DNA from: an uncultured Actinomycetes bacterium
GTDB taxonomy: Bacteria > Actinomycetota > CADDZG01 > WHSQ01
Length of the DNA: 64,000 bases
Assembly (NCBI GenBank): GCA_937863385.1
Contig: CALMBW010000007.1
Coordinates: 35,491 to 99,490 of the forward strand
Reading direction: 5' to 3'
Shown here one piece after another: positions 31,009 through 38,482 of the stretch. The position numbers were made by a program, and so were the translations under genes. Below the pieces are notes generated by a model. The model searched no databases. It had not been told where the DNA came from and was given only the letters and a program-made list of their open reading frames with translations. Numbering within the stretch: the first letter of the stretch is position 1; each line of letters starts with the position of its first letter.

Positions 31009-31350
31009 CTCAGATCCCGGCTCGCCCCAGTACGGGTCCCTCGATCCGAGGGATCGAGGACTGCGTCGCGAACTTCGGGGTTCGACTCCCGGCAGCTCCA
31101 CTCAGATTCCGGCTCGCCTCAGTACGGGTCCCTCGATCCGAGGGATCGAGGACTGCATCGCGAACTTCGGGGTTCGACTCCCGGCAGCTCCACTCGCCAG
31201 AGGCTCGTTGCGCTACCCCACCCACGCCCGGTGCCACGTCGAACCGCCGGGGCGGCTACGCCGCTCTTCCTGGCGGCACGACTCCCGGCAGCTCCACTCA
31301 GATTCCGGCTCGCCTCAGTACGGGTCCCTCGATCCGAGGGATCCAACTGG
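31001..31350 (+). repeat. tandem copies of the tmRNA 3' end (att-like repeats)
   Basis: CAGCTCCACT, the last bases of tmRNA, recurs at 31001, 31093, 31185 and 31289. The first three are spaced exactly 92 bases apart. Copies 2 and 3 are preceded by the T-arm sequence GGTTCGACTCCCGG, and copy 4 by its last part. Copies 1, 2 and 4 are followed by the same 40-base block, which contains the small inverted repeat TCCCTCG-ATC-CGAGGGA. The tmRNA 3' end is a well-known integrase target, so this array probably records repeated integration or excision events. No integrase gene is in view. Confidence 0.85.
31204..31253 (+). repeat. about 50-bp repeat, left copy
   Basis: The sequence from CTCGTTGCGCTACCCC through GCCACGTCG to ACCGCCGGGG matches, with a few substitutions, a second copy at 32156-32207 in the same orientation. 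Both copies are preceded by CAGCTCCACTCG. Together they bracket the first toxin-antitoxin pair. Confidence 0.7.
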
Positions 31351-31388
31351 ACGACTAGTTACACGGATGTGATTTGGCTTCCGTCTCA

Positions 31389-31413
31389 TGGTATGATAGC
31401 TGAATTCATACCA
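31389..31413 (+). promoter_or_regulatory. probable toxin-antitoxin operator
   Basis: An exact 8-base inverted repeat, TGGTATGA (31389-31396) and TCATACCA (31406-31413), has a 9-base spacer and lies immediately before the ribosome site of the antitoxin gene. Ribbon-helix-helix antitoxins usually bind such palindromes and repress their own operon. Confidence 0.7.
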
Positions 31414-31425
31414 AGGAGGCTGACC

Positions 31426-31650
31426 ATGGCACGGAGGACGATCTACATTCCGGATGGCACTGAGGCGCTGGTGCGCGAGTTGGCGCGGGAGGGAGAGTCT
31501 TTCTCGGCCACGGTCACGAGACTGATCGAGGCTGGGGCCAAGACCCTCAAGCGAGGCCGCGTTCCGAGCTACGTCGGGACCGGGAACGGTCCCGACGACC
31601 TTGGTCGCAAGGCGGAAACCTATCTTCGAGAACTGGTCTCTAGCGATTGA
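31426..31650 (+). CDS. ribbon-helix-helix antitoxin (VapB-like)
   Basis: A 74-residue protein with an N-terminal RHH-type beta strand 'RRTIYIPDG', helices around 'ALVRELAREGESFSATVTRLIEAG', and a flexible C-terminal tail likely to wrap the toxin. The ATG is seven bases after AAGGAGG. The stop overlaps the start of the downstream PIN-domain gene, the standard coupling for VapBC modules. It should neutralise the toxin and bind the inverted repeat at 31389-31413. Confidence 0.8.
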   Translation: MARRTIYIPDGTEALVRELAREGESFSATVTRLIEAGAKTLKRGRVPSYVGTGNGPDDLGRKAETYLRELVSSD

Positions 31651-32084
31651 GGGTCTTGGCCGATACGGGACCGATCGTCGCGGCGGCGAATCGCCGTGAT
31701 CGCGCGCATGATCTGGCGGCCGCCCTGGTGGCACAACTTGGACGAGAGCTCGTCATCCTGGATCCGGTCATTGTGGAAGTCGACCAGCTTCTACGGGCGC
31801 GCGTGAGCGGTGATGCGGGGGCTGCCTTTCTGGGAGCGGTGGCCAACGGGGAACACGTTGTCGAGTTCATGACCCGAGGTTTGGTGCGCCGCGCGGTGCA
31901 AATAGACGCGAGGTACCGGGATCTCGGCCTCGGTTTCGTCGACGCTGCCCTCATGGCTTACGCGGAACGTCATGATCTCCCGATTCTCACCTTTGATTTC
32001 GAAGACTTCAGAGCCGCCCCACCCGAAGGCGGATACTGGCGGCTCGTCGTCGACGAGGAGAGATACCGATCGGTGGTGGATTGA
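31647..32084 (+). CDS. PIN-domain ribonuclease toxin (VapC-like)
   Basis: A 145-residue PIN-domain protein with the acidic active site spread over 'VLADTGPIVAA', 'PVIVEVDQLL', 'FVDAALMAYAE' and 'ILTFDFEDF'. VapC toxins cut specific RNAs, often initiator tRNA or rRNA loops, when the antitoxin is degraded. The TTG start at 31647 overlaps the antitoxin stop (TTGA). Its base composition is similar to its neighbours. The gene lies within the repeat-rich region downstream of tmRNA. Confidence 0.85.
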   Translation: MRVLADTGPIVAAANRRDRAHDLAAALVAQLGRELVILDPVIVEVDQLLRARVSGDAGAAFLGAVANGEHVVEFMTRGLVRRAVQIDARYRDLGLGFVDAALMAYAERHDLPILTFDFEDFRAAPPEGGYWRLVVDEERYRSVVD

Positions 32085-32118
32085 GGATCCACCCGGGACG
32101 GTTCGCGCACCGATCAAT

Positions 32119-32210
32119 CAGCTCCACTCGGTAGCGGGCGCCAAGGCGCCCGCTACTCGTTGCGCTACCCCGCTCACGCCCGTTGCCACGTCGGACCGCC
32201 GGGCGGGGGT
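32119..32210 (+). repeat. right copy of the about 50-bp repeat, with a 12-bp hairpin
   Basis: CAGCTCCACTCG (32119-32130), the tmRNA-end sequence plus CG, is followed by a perfect inverted repeat GTAGCGGGCGCC (32131-32142) / GGCGCCCGCTAC (32145-32156). Then comes the second copy of the CTCGTTGCGCTACCCC repeat (32156-32207). The hairpin is a possible terminator for the toxin operon. Repeats at both ends suggest the module moved as a unit. Confidence 0.65.
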
Positions 32211-32236
32211 ATCGTGCTTCCTGAGATGGCCGAGCC

Positions 32237-32923
32237 GTGAGTAAAGCGAACCCCCTTAAGAAGGCTCGCTTGTCGGTTGCCCTTGTGCTACGGCTGCTTG
32301 CGATCGCTATCGCAGGGCTATCCGCCTACCTGGCATTGCTCTCGTCAATGTTCGATCTCGTTGGTGATGGATTCGGTGAGCGCTGTGAACAGCACATGGC
32401 CGGACGATCCGGTCCCTTCGAGTGGTCCTGGGATATGACTACGGCCGGTGTCGAAGTGTCCTGCCAAGACCGCAGCGTTGGTGTCGCGCCGCGCTTCGTC
32501 GAGAGCTATCTCTGGCCGCTCTATCTCTGGGAGGCCGTGGGGCAGCCGGTCTTTCTAACTGTTGCTTCGTACCTTCTCGCGGCGTGGCTCTTAGGTTCGA
32601 TCGTCCGCCGCCTAAAGGCACCGCGTGGTGAACCGCCGCCTTACGGAGGTGGATCTGACCAGGATGCTTCGCCTATCGCGCGACGACTTTGGCGGCACCT
32701 ATCTTTCAAGAGGTCCAGCTCCCATCTCGCTGGGCTCTTGGTCGCGACCGCGGTACTGACCGCGGACCATCTGGTGACGATGGTCAATGCGACGTTTCCC
32801 TACCATCGCAGTCTTTTCGTTTCTCTCTTCGGGGTCCCAGCAGCCGTGGTGTCCGGATCCCTTACTGTCGTGATCCTGCAGCGCAGAGCGCAGCCGAGTT
32901 CCGGGGAACCACTCACCAGATAG
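32237..32923 (+). CDS. membrane protein of unknown function
   Basis: A 228-residue protein with about four membrane segments: near residues 15-38, 88-115, 158-178 and 190-212. Between the first two is an extracytoplasmic loop with two cysteines ('GERCEQHMAG' and 'EVSCQDRSVG') that could form a disulfide. The GTG start is preceded by a weak ribosome site. I do not recognise a family. It sits between two toxin-antitoxin pairs in the island downstream of tmRNA. Confidence 0.6.
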   Translation: MSKANPLKKARLSVALVLRLLAIAIAGLSAYLALLSSMFDLVGDGFGERCEQHMAGRSGPFEWSWDMTTAGVEVSCQDRSVGVAPRFVESYLWPLYLWEAVGQPVFLTVASYLLAAWLLGSIVRRLKAPRGEPPPYGGGSDQDASPIARRLWRHLSFKRSSSHLAGLLVATAVLTADHLVTMVNATFPYHRSLFVSLFGVPAAVVSGSLTVVILQRRAQPSSGEPLTR

Positions 32924-33024
32924 CTTGCAACATCTTTTTTGGCGTAGTCGGTGAGGTTGTGGCCGAGCCGTCGTGGTCGGGCTTGATTCTGGGCATCTCA
33001 GATGACTGGTGCTATTATGTGACT

Positions 33025-33243
33025 ATGAAAGAGATGCCTGCGGCGAGGTTCAAGGAACACTGCTTGGCCATCCTGGATGAGGTTGATGAGGAGGGCCTTG
33101 TCATCACCAAGCGCGGCAAGCCCGTGGCCAAGCTCATCCCGATCCGTGCAGATTCAGCGGAGCTCATAGGGGCCCTCAAGAAGAAGGTGAAGATCAAGGG
33201 CGACATCATGTCGACCGGAACACGCTGGCATGCTGAATCTTGA
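33025..33243 (+). CDS. Phd/YefM-type antitoxin
   Basis: A 72-residue protein matching the Phd/YefM pattern: 'MPAARFKEHCLAILDEVDEEGLVITKRGKPVAKLIPI', then a disordered C-terminal part that would bind the toxin. It overlaps the next gene, a PIN toxin, by 14 bases. The antitoxin class differs from the RHH antitoxin 1.6 kb upstream, so the two modules are not a recent duplication of one another. Confidence 0.85.
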   Translation: MKEMPAARFKEHCLAILDEVDEEGLVITKRGKPVAKLIPIRADSAELIGALKKKVKIKGDIMSTGTRWHAES

Positions 33244-33598
33244 TACGCACGTCCTCCTTTACGCAGTATCGGGAGAGTTGACAGAGAGGGAAAGCAAGCT
33301 GCTGCGTGGTCAGCCATGGTCTATCTCCGCTATCGTCGTGTGGGAGATAGCGAAGCTCGCCCAACTCGGGCGGATCGAGGTTGATCTCAACGATCGGCAG
33401 GTCCTGAGGGTTCTGAGGTCCGTACACCTTTGGCCGATCACGGCCGATATCGCGCGAACGAGCACCCGTCTGGACGTCCGTGGCGACTCCGCCGACGAGC
33501 TGATCGGGGCCACGAGCATCGTTCACGAGATTCCGTTGCTCACGAGGGATCGGCACCTTCGTCGATCTCAGGAGATCCCCCTCGCATCGACTAGCTGA
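33230..33598 (+). CDS. PIN-domain toxin (VapC-like), second module
   Basis: A 122-residue PIN-domain ribonuclease: 'MLNLDTHVLLYAVSG', 'ISAIVVWEIAKLAQLGRI', 'DSADELIGATSIVH' and 'LLTRDRHLR' carry the acidic residues. The pattern is the subgroup usually paired with Phd-like antitoxins. It starts inside the antitoxin gene, and expression is presumably coupled. Confidence 0.87.
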   Translation: MLNLDTHVLLYAVSGELTERESKLLRGQPWSISAIVVWEIAKLAQLGRIEVDLNDRQVLRVLRSVHLWPITADIARTSTRLDVRGDSADELIGATSIVHEIPLLTRDRHLRRSQEIPLASTS

Positions 33599-33713
33599 AA
33601 GAGCACCGCCGGGGTAGCGGGTGGTGCGGCTCACGCACCGATCGATGAAGATCAGACGTAACGCGCCTCGAGCACCCCGGTCCGTTCAGTTCCGCACTCC
33701 CAATGAGCGCTGC

Positions 33714-34721
33714 TCAGTTCTTTTCGCAGGCTTTGAAGGTGTTGCTGCCCTGGTCGTCGCTGCAGGTGTCCTTGCCGCGGCCCCCGGAGTGGGAATCGTC
33801 GCCCTTACCGCCTCCGAGGTTGTCGTTGGCGCCGCCGCCCTTGAGGCGGTCCTTGCCGCCGCCACCACGGAGGGTGTCCTCGCCGCCGTCGCCGTAGAGG
33901 GTGTCGTTACCGCCCTTGCCTTTGACGGTGTCGTCACCACCATAGGAACAGATCACGTCGTTGCCGGACGTGCCGGTGAGCGTGTCGTCATCATCGGTCC
34001 CTTGGAGCGTGCAGTCGCGCTCATCCGGGCGTGGCGTTGGCGAGGCTGTGGGGCTCGGCGATGCCGAGGGGTTCGGCGAACCGGTCGGCGATCCGCTCGG
34101 AGATGCCGAAGCAGATGGGCTCGGGGATTCACATGTAGCCGTTGCGGGCCTTGCTGTCGGGATCAGCACGTCGTCTACTGCCACTCCAGCGAAACCTCCG
34201 GTGACAGATGAGAAGAAGTCGTCAGAGGTGAAAAGGAAACGGATGTACAGCGGCCCCGCTGGGGGGGTGAAGGTGATGGAGTCCTCGATGAACTCGGGGA
34301 AACCCGCGTTCTGTCCGGAATAGGACTTGGCGCTCTCCCACGTTTCGCCGTCGCTCGACCAGTCGACGGACAGGATGTCGAAGGGCTCTTCGACGCTTCC
34401 TTCGGTGTCGTAGGTGAGCCAGTAGCCGACGGTTATCTCGCCGCCCGGCGCGGTGTGCTCCGGTGAGACGAGCGCTTCATTCTGCGCATCGACATAGTCC
34501 GCCAAGCGGAAAGCGAACTCCGACTCGTGACCTGGAGAGCTGCGCTCCCACGTCGGTGATAGAGGAAGGGCCGAGGCGCTTTCTGTGGTCCACCCTTCTT
34601 CGCATTCTTCGAAGGTGTAGGTAGTTGTCCCTTGTTGGGCGCTTGAGATGCCAACCAACATCGGGGCCATCGCAAAAGCGGTTGCAGCGATGGCGATGCC
34701 CAGGATCACTCGACGGTCCAT
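33714..34721 (-). CDS. secreted protein with Ser/Pro linker and RTX calcium-binding repeats
   Basis: A 335-residue protein with a signal peptide (about 1-28, 'SSAQQ') and a globular domain (about 30-200) rich in aromatic residues and resembling a beta-sandwich. A Ser-Pro-Ser/Ala/Thr linker (about 205-238) follows. The C-terminal region (about 245-325) has several 'GGxGxDxL' nonapeptides such as 'GKGGNDTLYGDGGEDTL'. RTX repeats fold on binding calcium outside the cell. No catalytic motif was found. Two Cys flank the repeats. It is divergent from the PIG-L gene, with a 180-base shared upstream region. Confidence 0.85.
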   Translation of the reverse strand: MDRRVILGIAIAATAFAMAPMLVGISSAQQGTTTYTFEECEEGWTTESASALPLSPTWERSSPGHESEFAFRLADYVDAQNEALVSPEHTAPGGEITVGYWLTYDTEGSVEEPFDILSVDWSSDGETWESAKSYSGQNAGFPEFIEDSITFTPPAGPLYIRFLFTSDDFFSSVTGGFAGVAVDDVLIPTARPATATCESPSPSASASPSGSPTGSPNPSASPSPTASPTPRPDERDCTLQGTDDDDTLTGTSGNDVICSYGGDDTVKGKGGNDTLYGDGGEDTLRGGGGKDRLKGGGANDNLGGGKGDDSHSGGRGKDTCSDDQGSNTFKACEKN

Positions 34722-34901
34722 GGTCCACTCCCCCTATCGTTTCGTTCGACCCGGCCACTCTATTCCTCACTGACTCCCGGGCTCTCACGGGTCCCTTCTT
34801 GCGCCAACGCTGCGGGGAGGTGATGGGTTCGGCTTGGTCCGGTAGATACTGGCCGGGATGCGAACCTTCGATGTGAACTGCAGCGGTGCTGAGGAGGCCT
34901 G

Positions 34902-35630
34902 ATGGCCGGTAGTGATGCCATCCCTGATGGGCCGATCCTGGGCGTGTGGGCGCATCCAGATGACGAGACGTTCCTTTCGGCGGGCATCATGGTGCAGGCC
35001 TTGCGTCAGGCCCAAAGGGTCGTGTGCGTGACGGCGACGCGAGGGGAGCTTGGCATCCAGGATGTGGATCGGTGGCCGCCAGACCGGCTTGCCGAGATCC
35101 GCACGGCCGAGCTCGAGGTATCGCTGGCCATCTTGGGAGTCACCGAGCACCACTGGCTCGACTACCCAGATGGACGTTGTCATGAAGTCGATGCCGGCGA
35201 GGCTGCCCTCCGGCTCCGACCGATATTCGAAGACGTGCGGCCGGCCAGTGTTCTGACCTTCGGCCCCGACGGTATGACCGCGCACACGGATCACATCGCA
35301 GTCTCAGCCTGGACGACACTCGCTTTCGAAAGATACGCACCTGAGGGGGCGAAGCTGTACTACGCCACCATGTCTGAAAGCTGGTGGGACACCTACGCCG
35401 AGCTCTTCGAGCTCGATCGCGTCGTCATGTCCACGGACTGGGAACCGCCAACCAGCCCCGAGGCAGAGATCGTGATCGATCATCGTGTCGCCGATGACGT
35501 GTTCGAGTTGAAGAGGCGATCGCTGCTGGCTCAAGAGAGCCAGATCGGGGCGATGATGCAAGCTCTTCCCCCTGAGCATGTCTGGGAAGTGAACCGGCAC
35601 GAGTACTACCGGCTGGGGGGCAAGAGATAG
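34902..35630 (+). CDS. PIG-L family deacetylase (MshB/Mca-like)
   Basis: A 242-residue zinc hydrolase with 'VWAHPDDETFLSAG' (metal ligands His, Asp, Asp) and the second His motif 'AHTDHIAVS'. The family includes MshB and Mca of mycothiol biosynthesis and detoxification, plus other N-acetylglucosamine deacetylases. Mycothiol-linked folds elsewhere in the window make a thiol-related role plausible, but I cannot assign MshB or Mca. Its stop lies at the probable start of selD. Confidence 0.87.
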   Translation: MAGSDAIPDGPILGVWAHPDDETFLSAGIMVQALRQAQRVVCVTATRGELGIQDVDRWPPDRLAEIRTAELEVSLAILGVTEHHWLDYPDGRCHEVDAGEAALRLRPIFEDVRPASVLTFGPDGMTAHTDHIAVSAWTTLAFERYAPEGAKLYYATMSESWWDTYAELFELDRVVMSTDWEPPTSPEAEIVIDHRVADDVFELKRRSLLAQESQIGAMMQALPPEHVWEVNRHEYYRLGGKR

Positions 35631-36712
35631 CGACTTCCGTTCCTTCTCCGAACACCCAGAGACTCACGTCGTTCAGCCGCGGGGGTGGCTGCGCCTGCAA
35701 GCTGAGCGGCGATGAGCTGGCAGAGATCATGAAGCACATCCCGGCCGGGCCCGGGGATCCGGCCCTGTTGGTGGGGCTCGACGAACCAGACGATGCCGCC
35801 ATCTATCGGGTCAGTGATGACATCGCCCTTGTTCAGACCGTCGATTTCTTCACACCGATCGTCGACGACCCTGCAACCTGGGGCGCCATCGCGGCAACCA
35901 ATGCGTTGTCGGACGTGTATGCGATGGGCGGAACACCGCGGACTGCGTTGAACCTCGTGGCATGGCCTCGTGATCTCGACTTCTCGCTGCTGGGGGCGGT
36001 GCTGCGTGGTGGACAAGAAGCGTGCGAGCGCGCCGGTGTTTCGATCGTAGGTGGGCACTCCATAGACGATCCCGAACCCAAATACGGGCTGGCCGTAACC
36101 GGGTTGATCCATCCCGACGAAGTCATAACGAAGACCGGCGCATCACCGGGGGCGGTGCTCGTTCTAACGAAAGCACTAGGGACCGGGATCATCTCCAGCG
36201 CGATAAAGAGGTCAACGGCATCCAACGAGTCGATAGAGGCTGCGATCGCGACGATGACGACGCTCAACCAAGCGGCGTGCGAGGCGATGCGAGTTGTCGG
36301 TGTGCAGGCTGCAACGGACGTGACCGGGTTCTCGCTTATCGGCCATCTGCTCCAGATGCTTGGAAGGAACCTAGATGCCCACCTCGATGCCGAGGCGATC
36401 CCGCTGCTTCCGGGGGCGGTCGAGTTGGCGCGTGATGGCGTGATCCCAGGAGGCAGCGCGCGCAATCGCAGTTCGCAATCTCCACGAGTAATCGCTGAGG
36501 GCATCGATGACGCGTTACTGTCCGTGCTGTTCGATGCGCAGACCTCGGGCGGCTTGTTGATCGCGGTATCCCCCGACAAGGCGCCCGATCTCGTGGACAG
36601 GATGGCGAGCTTTACAACCGATGTGGCGCAGATCGGCACCCTAGGGGAGGGAAGTGGACGCGTCAGGCTGCGCGGTGGTAGCTCGGATGACGACCGGAGT
36701 GGCGACAGCTAG
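35627..36712 (+). CDS. selD: selenide, water dikinase (Cys form); start codon unclear
   Basis: SelD makes selenophosphate from selenide and ATP. The conserved N-terminal block 'LTSFSRGGGCACK' has Cys at the catalytic position and the partner Lys. It is followed by 'VQTVDFFTPIVDDP', 'NALSDVYAMGG', 'VGGHSIDDPEPKYG' and 'QTSGGLLIAV'. The first ATG in frame (35729) is downstream of the catalytic block. Upstream to the stop at 35573 the frame has no ATG, GTG or TTG; only ATA at 35627, overlapping the PIG-L stop as ATAG, and CTG at 35582. I use 35627 provisionally. No other selenium genes are in the window. Confidence 0.85.
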   Translation: MATSVPSPNTQRLTSFSRGGGCACKLSGDELAEIMKHIPAGPGDPALLVGLDEPDDAAIYRVSDDIALVQTVDFFTPIVDDPATWGAIAATNALSDVYAMGGTPRTALNLVAWPRDLDFSLLGAVLRGGQEACERAGVSIVGGHSIDDPEPKYGLAVTGLIHPDEVITKTGASPGAVLVLTKALGTGIISSAIKRSTASNESIEAAIATMTTLNQAACEAMRVVGVQAATDVTGFSLIGHLLQMLGRNLDAHLDAEAIPLLPGAVELARDGVIPGGSARNRSSQSPRVIAEGIDDALLSVLFDAQTSGGLLIAVSPDKAPDLVDRMASFTTDVAQIGTLGEGSGRVRLRGGSSDDDRSGDS

Positions 36713-36714
36713 AA

Positions 36715-37170
36715 ATGGCCGGCGAAGATGGAAATGAGATGACCGAAGACATGATTGAGGATCTGGTCCTGCCGGCCGCGATAGCTGCGGCGATGATCGA
36801 GCATTGCGAGAGTGAGCGCCCCAACGAAGCGTGCGGGCTTCTAGGGCGATCCGGTGACGGCATCAGCCAGGTCTATCCCATGCGGAACGCTGCGGCGAGC
36901 CCCGTTCGCTACGCACTCGATCCGCAAGAGCAGCTCAGCGTTTACCGGATCATCGAAGATGCCGGGAGCCTCGGTGGGGTCTACCACTCGCATACGCGCA
37001 CCGAGGCGTACCCGTCACCGACCGATGTCCGGATGGCTTCAGAGGACGTGCCCTATCTGATCGTCTCGCTCGCATCGCAACCGGCCTCGATCCGCGCTTT
37101 CCGCATCATTAAGGCCAACTGGACCGATGAGACTGGAGAGATCATCGAGGTTCCGGTCGTGGTGCACTAG
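36715..37170 (+). CDS. mec: JAMM/MPN+ metallopeptidase Mec (CysO-cysteine hydrolase)
   Basis: A 151-residue JAMM protein: catalytic Glu in 'NEACGLLGRS', metal motif 'HSHTRTEAYPSPTDV'. In Mycobacterium tuberculosis, Mec releases cysteine from the CysO-cysteine adduct. The gene order mec-cysO-cysM here is the same, which makes the assignment strong. The ATG at 36715 is three bases after the selD stop; an internal ATG at 36739 is possible. Confidence 0.92.
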   Translation: MAGEDGNEMTEDMIEDLVLPAAIAAAMIEHCESERPNEACGLLGRSGDGISQVYPMRNAAASPVRYALDPQEQLSVYRIIEDAGSLGGVYHSHTRTEAYPSPTDVRMASEDVPYLIVSLASQPASIRAFRIIKANWTDETGEIIEVPVVVH

Positions 37171-37255
37171 CACCTAGAAGCCCCGGCGGGAAGGGTCTTA
37201 GGGCCCCGCCGGTTACCATGGAAGACAGTTTCCAGCTGTATCAAAGGGAGGAATC

Positions 37256-37534
37256 GTGGCCGTCGAAGTCCGTATCCCAACGGTCTTCCGTAAGTTCACA
37301 AACAACGACGCAACCGCGTCCGTCAATGAGGGAACGATAGGCGAGCTGATCGATCAGCTCGGCGAACGGTATCCAGGCTTCAAGGAGCAGGTGCTGACCG
37401 AGACCGGAGAGCTCCATCGCTACGTGAATGTTTACGTCAACGATGAAGATGCCCGCTATCTCGACAAGCTTGACACCAAAGTCACGGAGGGCGACGTCGT
37501 CTCGCTCCTCCCGTCGGTTGCCGGAGGCCGGTAA
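37256..37534 (+). CDS. cysO: sulfur-carrier protein CysO (ubiquitin-like) with an extra C-terminal Arg
   Basis: A 92-residue MoaD/ThiS-like beta-grasp protein: 'VEVRIPTVFRKFT', 'HRYVNVYVNDEDARYL', ending 'LLPSVAGGR'. As a thiocarboxylate it donates sulfur to O-phosphoserine on CysM. The conserved C-terminal Gly-Gly is followed here by one extra Arg before the stop, so the active terminus would have to be exposed by proteolysis, plausibly by the adjacent JAMM enzyme. The GTG start is preceded by GGAGG. The gene is six bases from cysM. Confidence 0.93.
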   Translation: MAVEVRIPTVFRKFTNNDATASVNEGTIGELIDQLGERYPGFKEQVLTETGELHRYVNVYVNDEDARYLDKLDTKVTEGDVVSLLPSVAGGR

Positions 37535-37540
37535 CACCAG

Positions 37541-38482
37541 GTGAAGTATGGATCGGTGCTCGACCTGATCGGCCATACGCCGCTGGTCGAGCTGCCTCAC
37601 CTCACGCCCGTAGACAACGTCAGGATCTGGGCGAAGCTCGAAGGTCAGAACCCCACCGGCTCGGTCAAGGACCGGGTCGCCTTGCGCATGATCGAAGAAG
37701 GTGAAGCTTCGGGTGGGCTAACTACGGACAAGATCATCCTCGAGCCAACTTCCGGCAACACGGGGATCTCTCTTGCGATGGTGGCGAAACTGCGCGGCTA
37801 TCGCTTCAACGCCGTCATGCCCGACAACGCTTCGAGTGAACGGGTGTCGCTCCTTGAAGCGTTCGGAGCCTCGATCACCTACTCGCCCGGCGACAAGGGC
37901 AGCAACGGCGCCGTCGCGATGGCGACCGAGATGTCATCGGACCCCAAGTACTTCATGCCGTTCCAGTACGGCAACCAGGCCAATGTCGATGCTCATTACT
38001 ACGGCACCGCTCAAGAGATCCTCGAGGACCTTCCCGACGTCAAGGCGTTCGTAGCCGGGCTCGGCACGGGCGGAACGCTGATGGGTAACTCAAAGCGCTT
38101 GAAGGAGCACAACCCCGAGTGCAAGATCTTCGCGGCAGAGCCACAACTTGGCGAGCTCGTTTATGGCCTGCGCACTCTCGATGACGGATACATCCCCCCG
38201 ATCTTCGATCCGGACAAGATCGACGGCAAGGTCCGAGTGAAGGCGCGTGACGGGATCCTATGGACGCGTGAGCTGCTGCAGCGCGAGGGCATCTTCGCCG
38301 GTATCTCGGCCGGCGCCATCATCTGGGTGGCCCAGCGCGTAGCCGAACGCTTGTCGTCCGAGGGTGGTGGTGACATCGTCTGCTTGCTACCGGACGGGGG
38401 TTGGAAGTACCTCTCGACCGAGGCGTGGACCCAGGAGATCGACGTCGCCGAGGAGCAGGTAGAGGAAACCCTCTGGTGGTAG
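37541..38482 (+). CDS. cysM: O-phosphoserine sulfhydrylase CysM
   Basis: A 313-residue PLP enzyme of the cysteine synthase family with 'NPTGSVKDR' (PLP Lys), 'PTSGNTGISLA' and 'FVAGLGTGGTLMG'. In the mycobacterial system CysM uses O-phosphoserine and CysO thiocarboxylate to make a CysO-cysteine adduct, a route resistant to oxidative stress. The neighbouring cysO and mec support CysM rather than CysK. GTG start. The last seven bases overlap murI. Confidence 0.92.
   Translation: MKYGSVLDLIGHTPLVELPHLTPVDNVRIWAKLEGQNPTGSVKDRVALRMIEEGEASGGLTTDKIILEPTSGNTGISLAMVAKLRGYRFNAVMPDNASSERVSLLEAFGASITYSPGDKGSNGAVAMATEMSSDPKYFMPFQYGNQANVDAHYYGTAQEILEDLPDVKAFVAGLGTGGTLMGNSKRLKEHNPECKIFAAEPQLGELVYGLRTLDDGYIPPIFDPDKIDGKVRVKARDGILWTRELLQREGIFAGISAGAIIWVAQRVAERLSSEGGGDIVCLLPDGGWKYLSTEAWTQEIDVAEEQVEETLWW

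Noticed and set aside
31001..31350. CRISPR array
   Set aside because: The 92-base units contain no short constant repeat with variable spacers; the units are near-identical throughout and match the tmRNA end. No cas genes are present.
35729..36712. selD starting at the first ATG
   Set aside because: This would delete the catalytic Cys/Lys block that is clearly encoded in frame just upstream.
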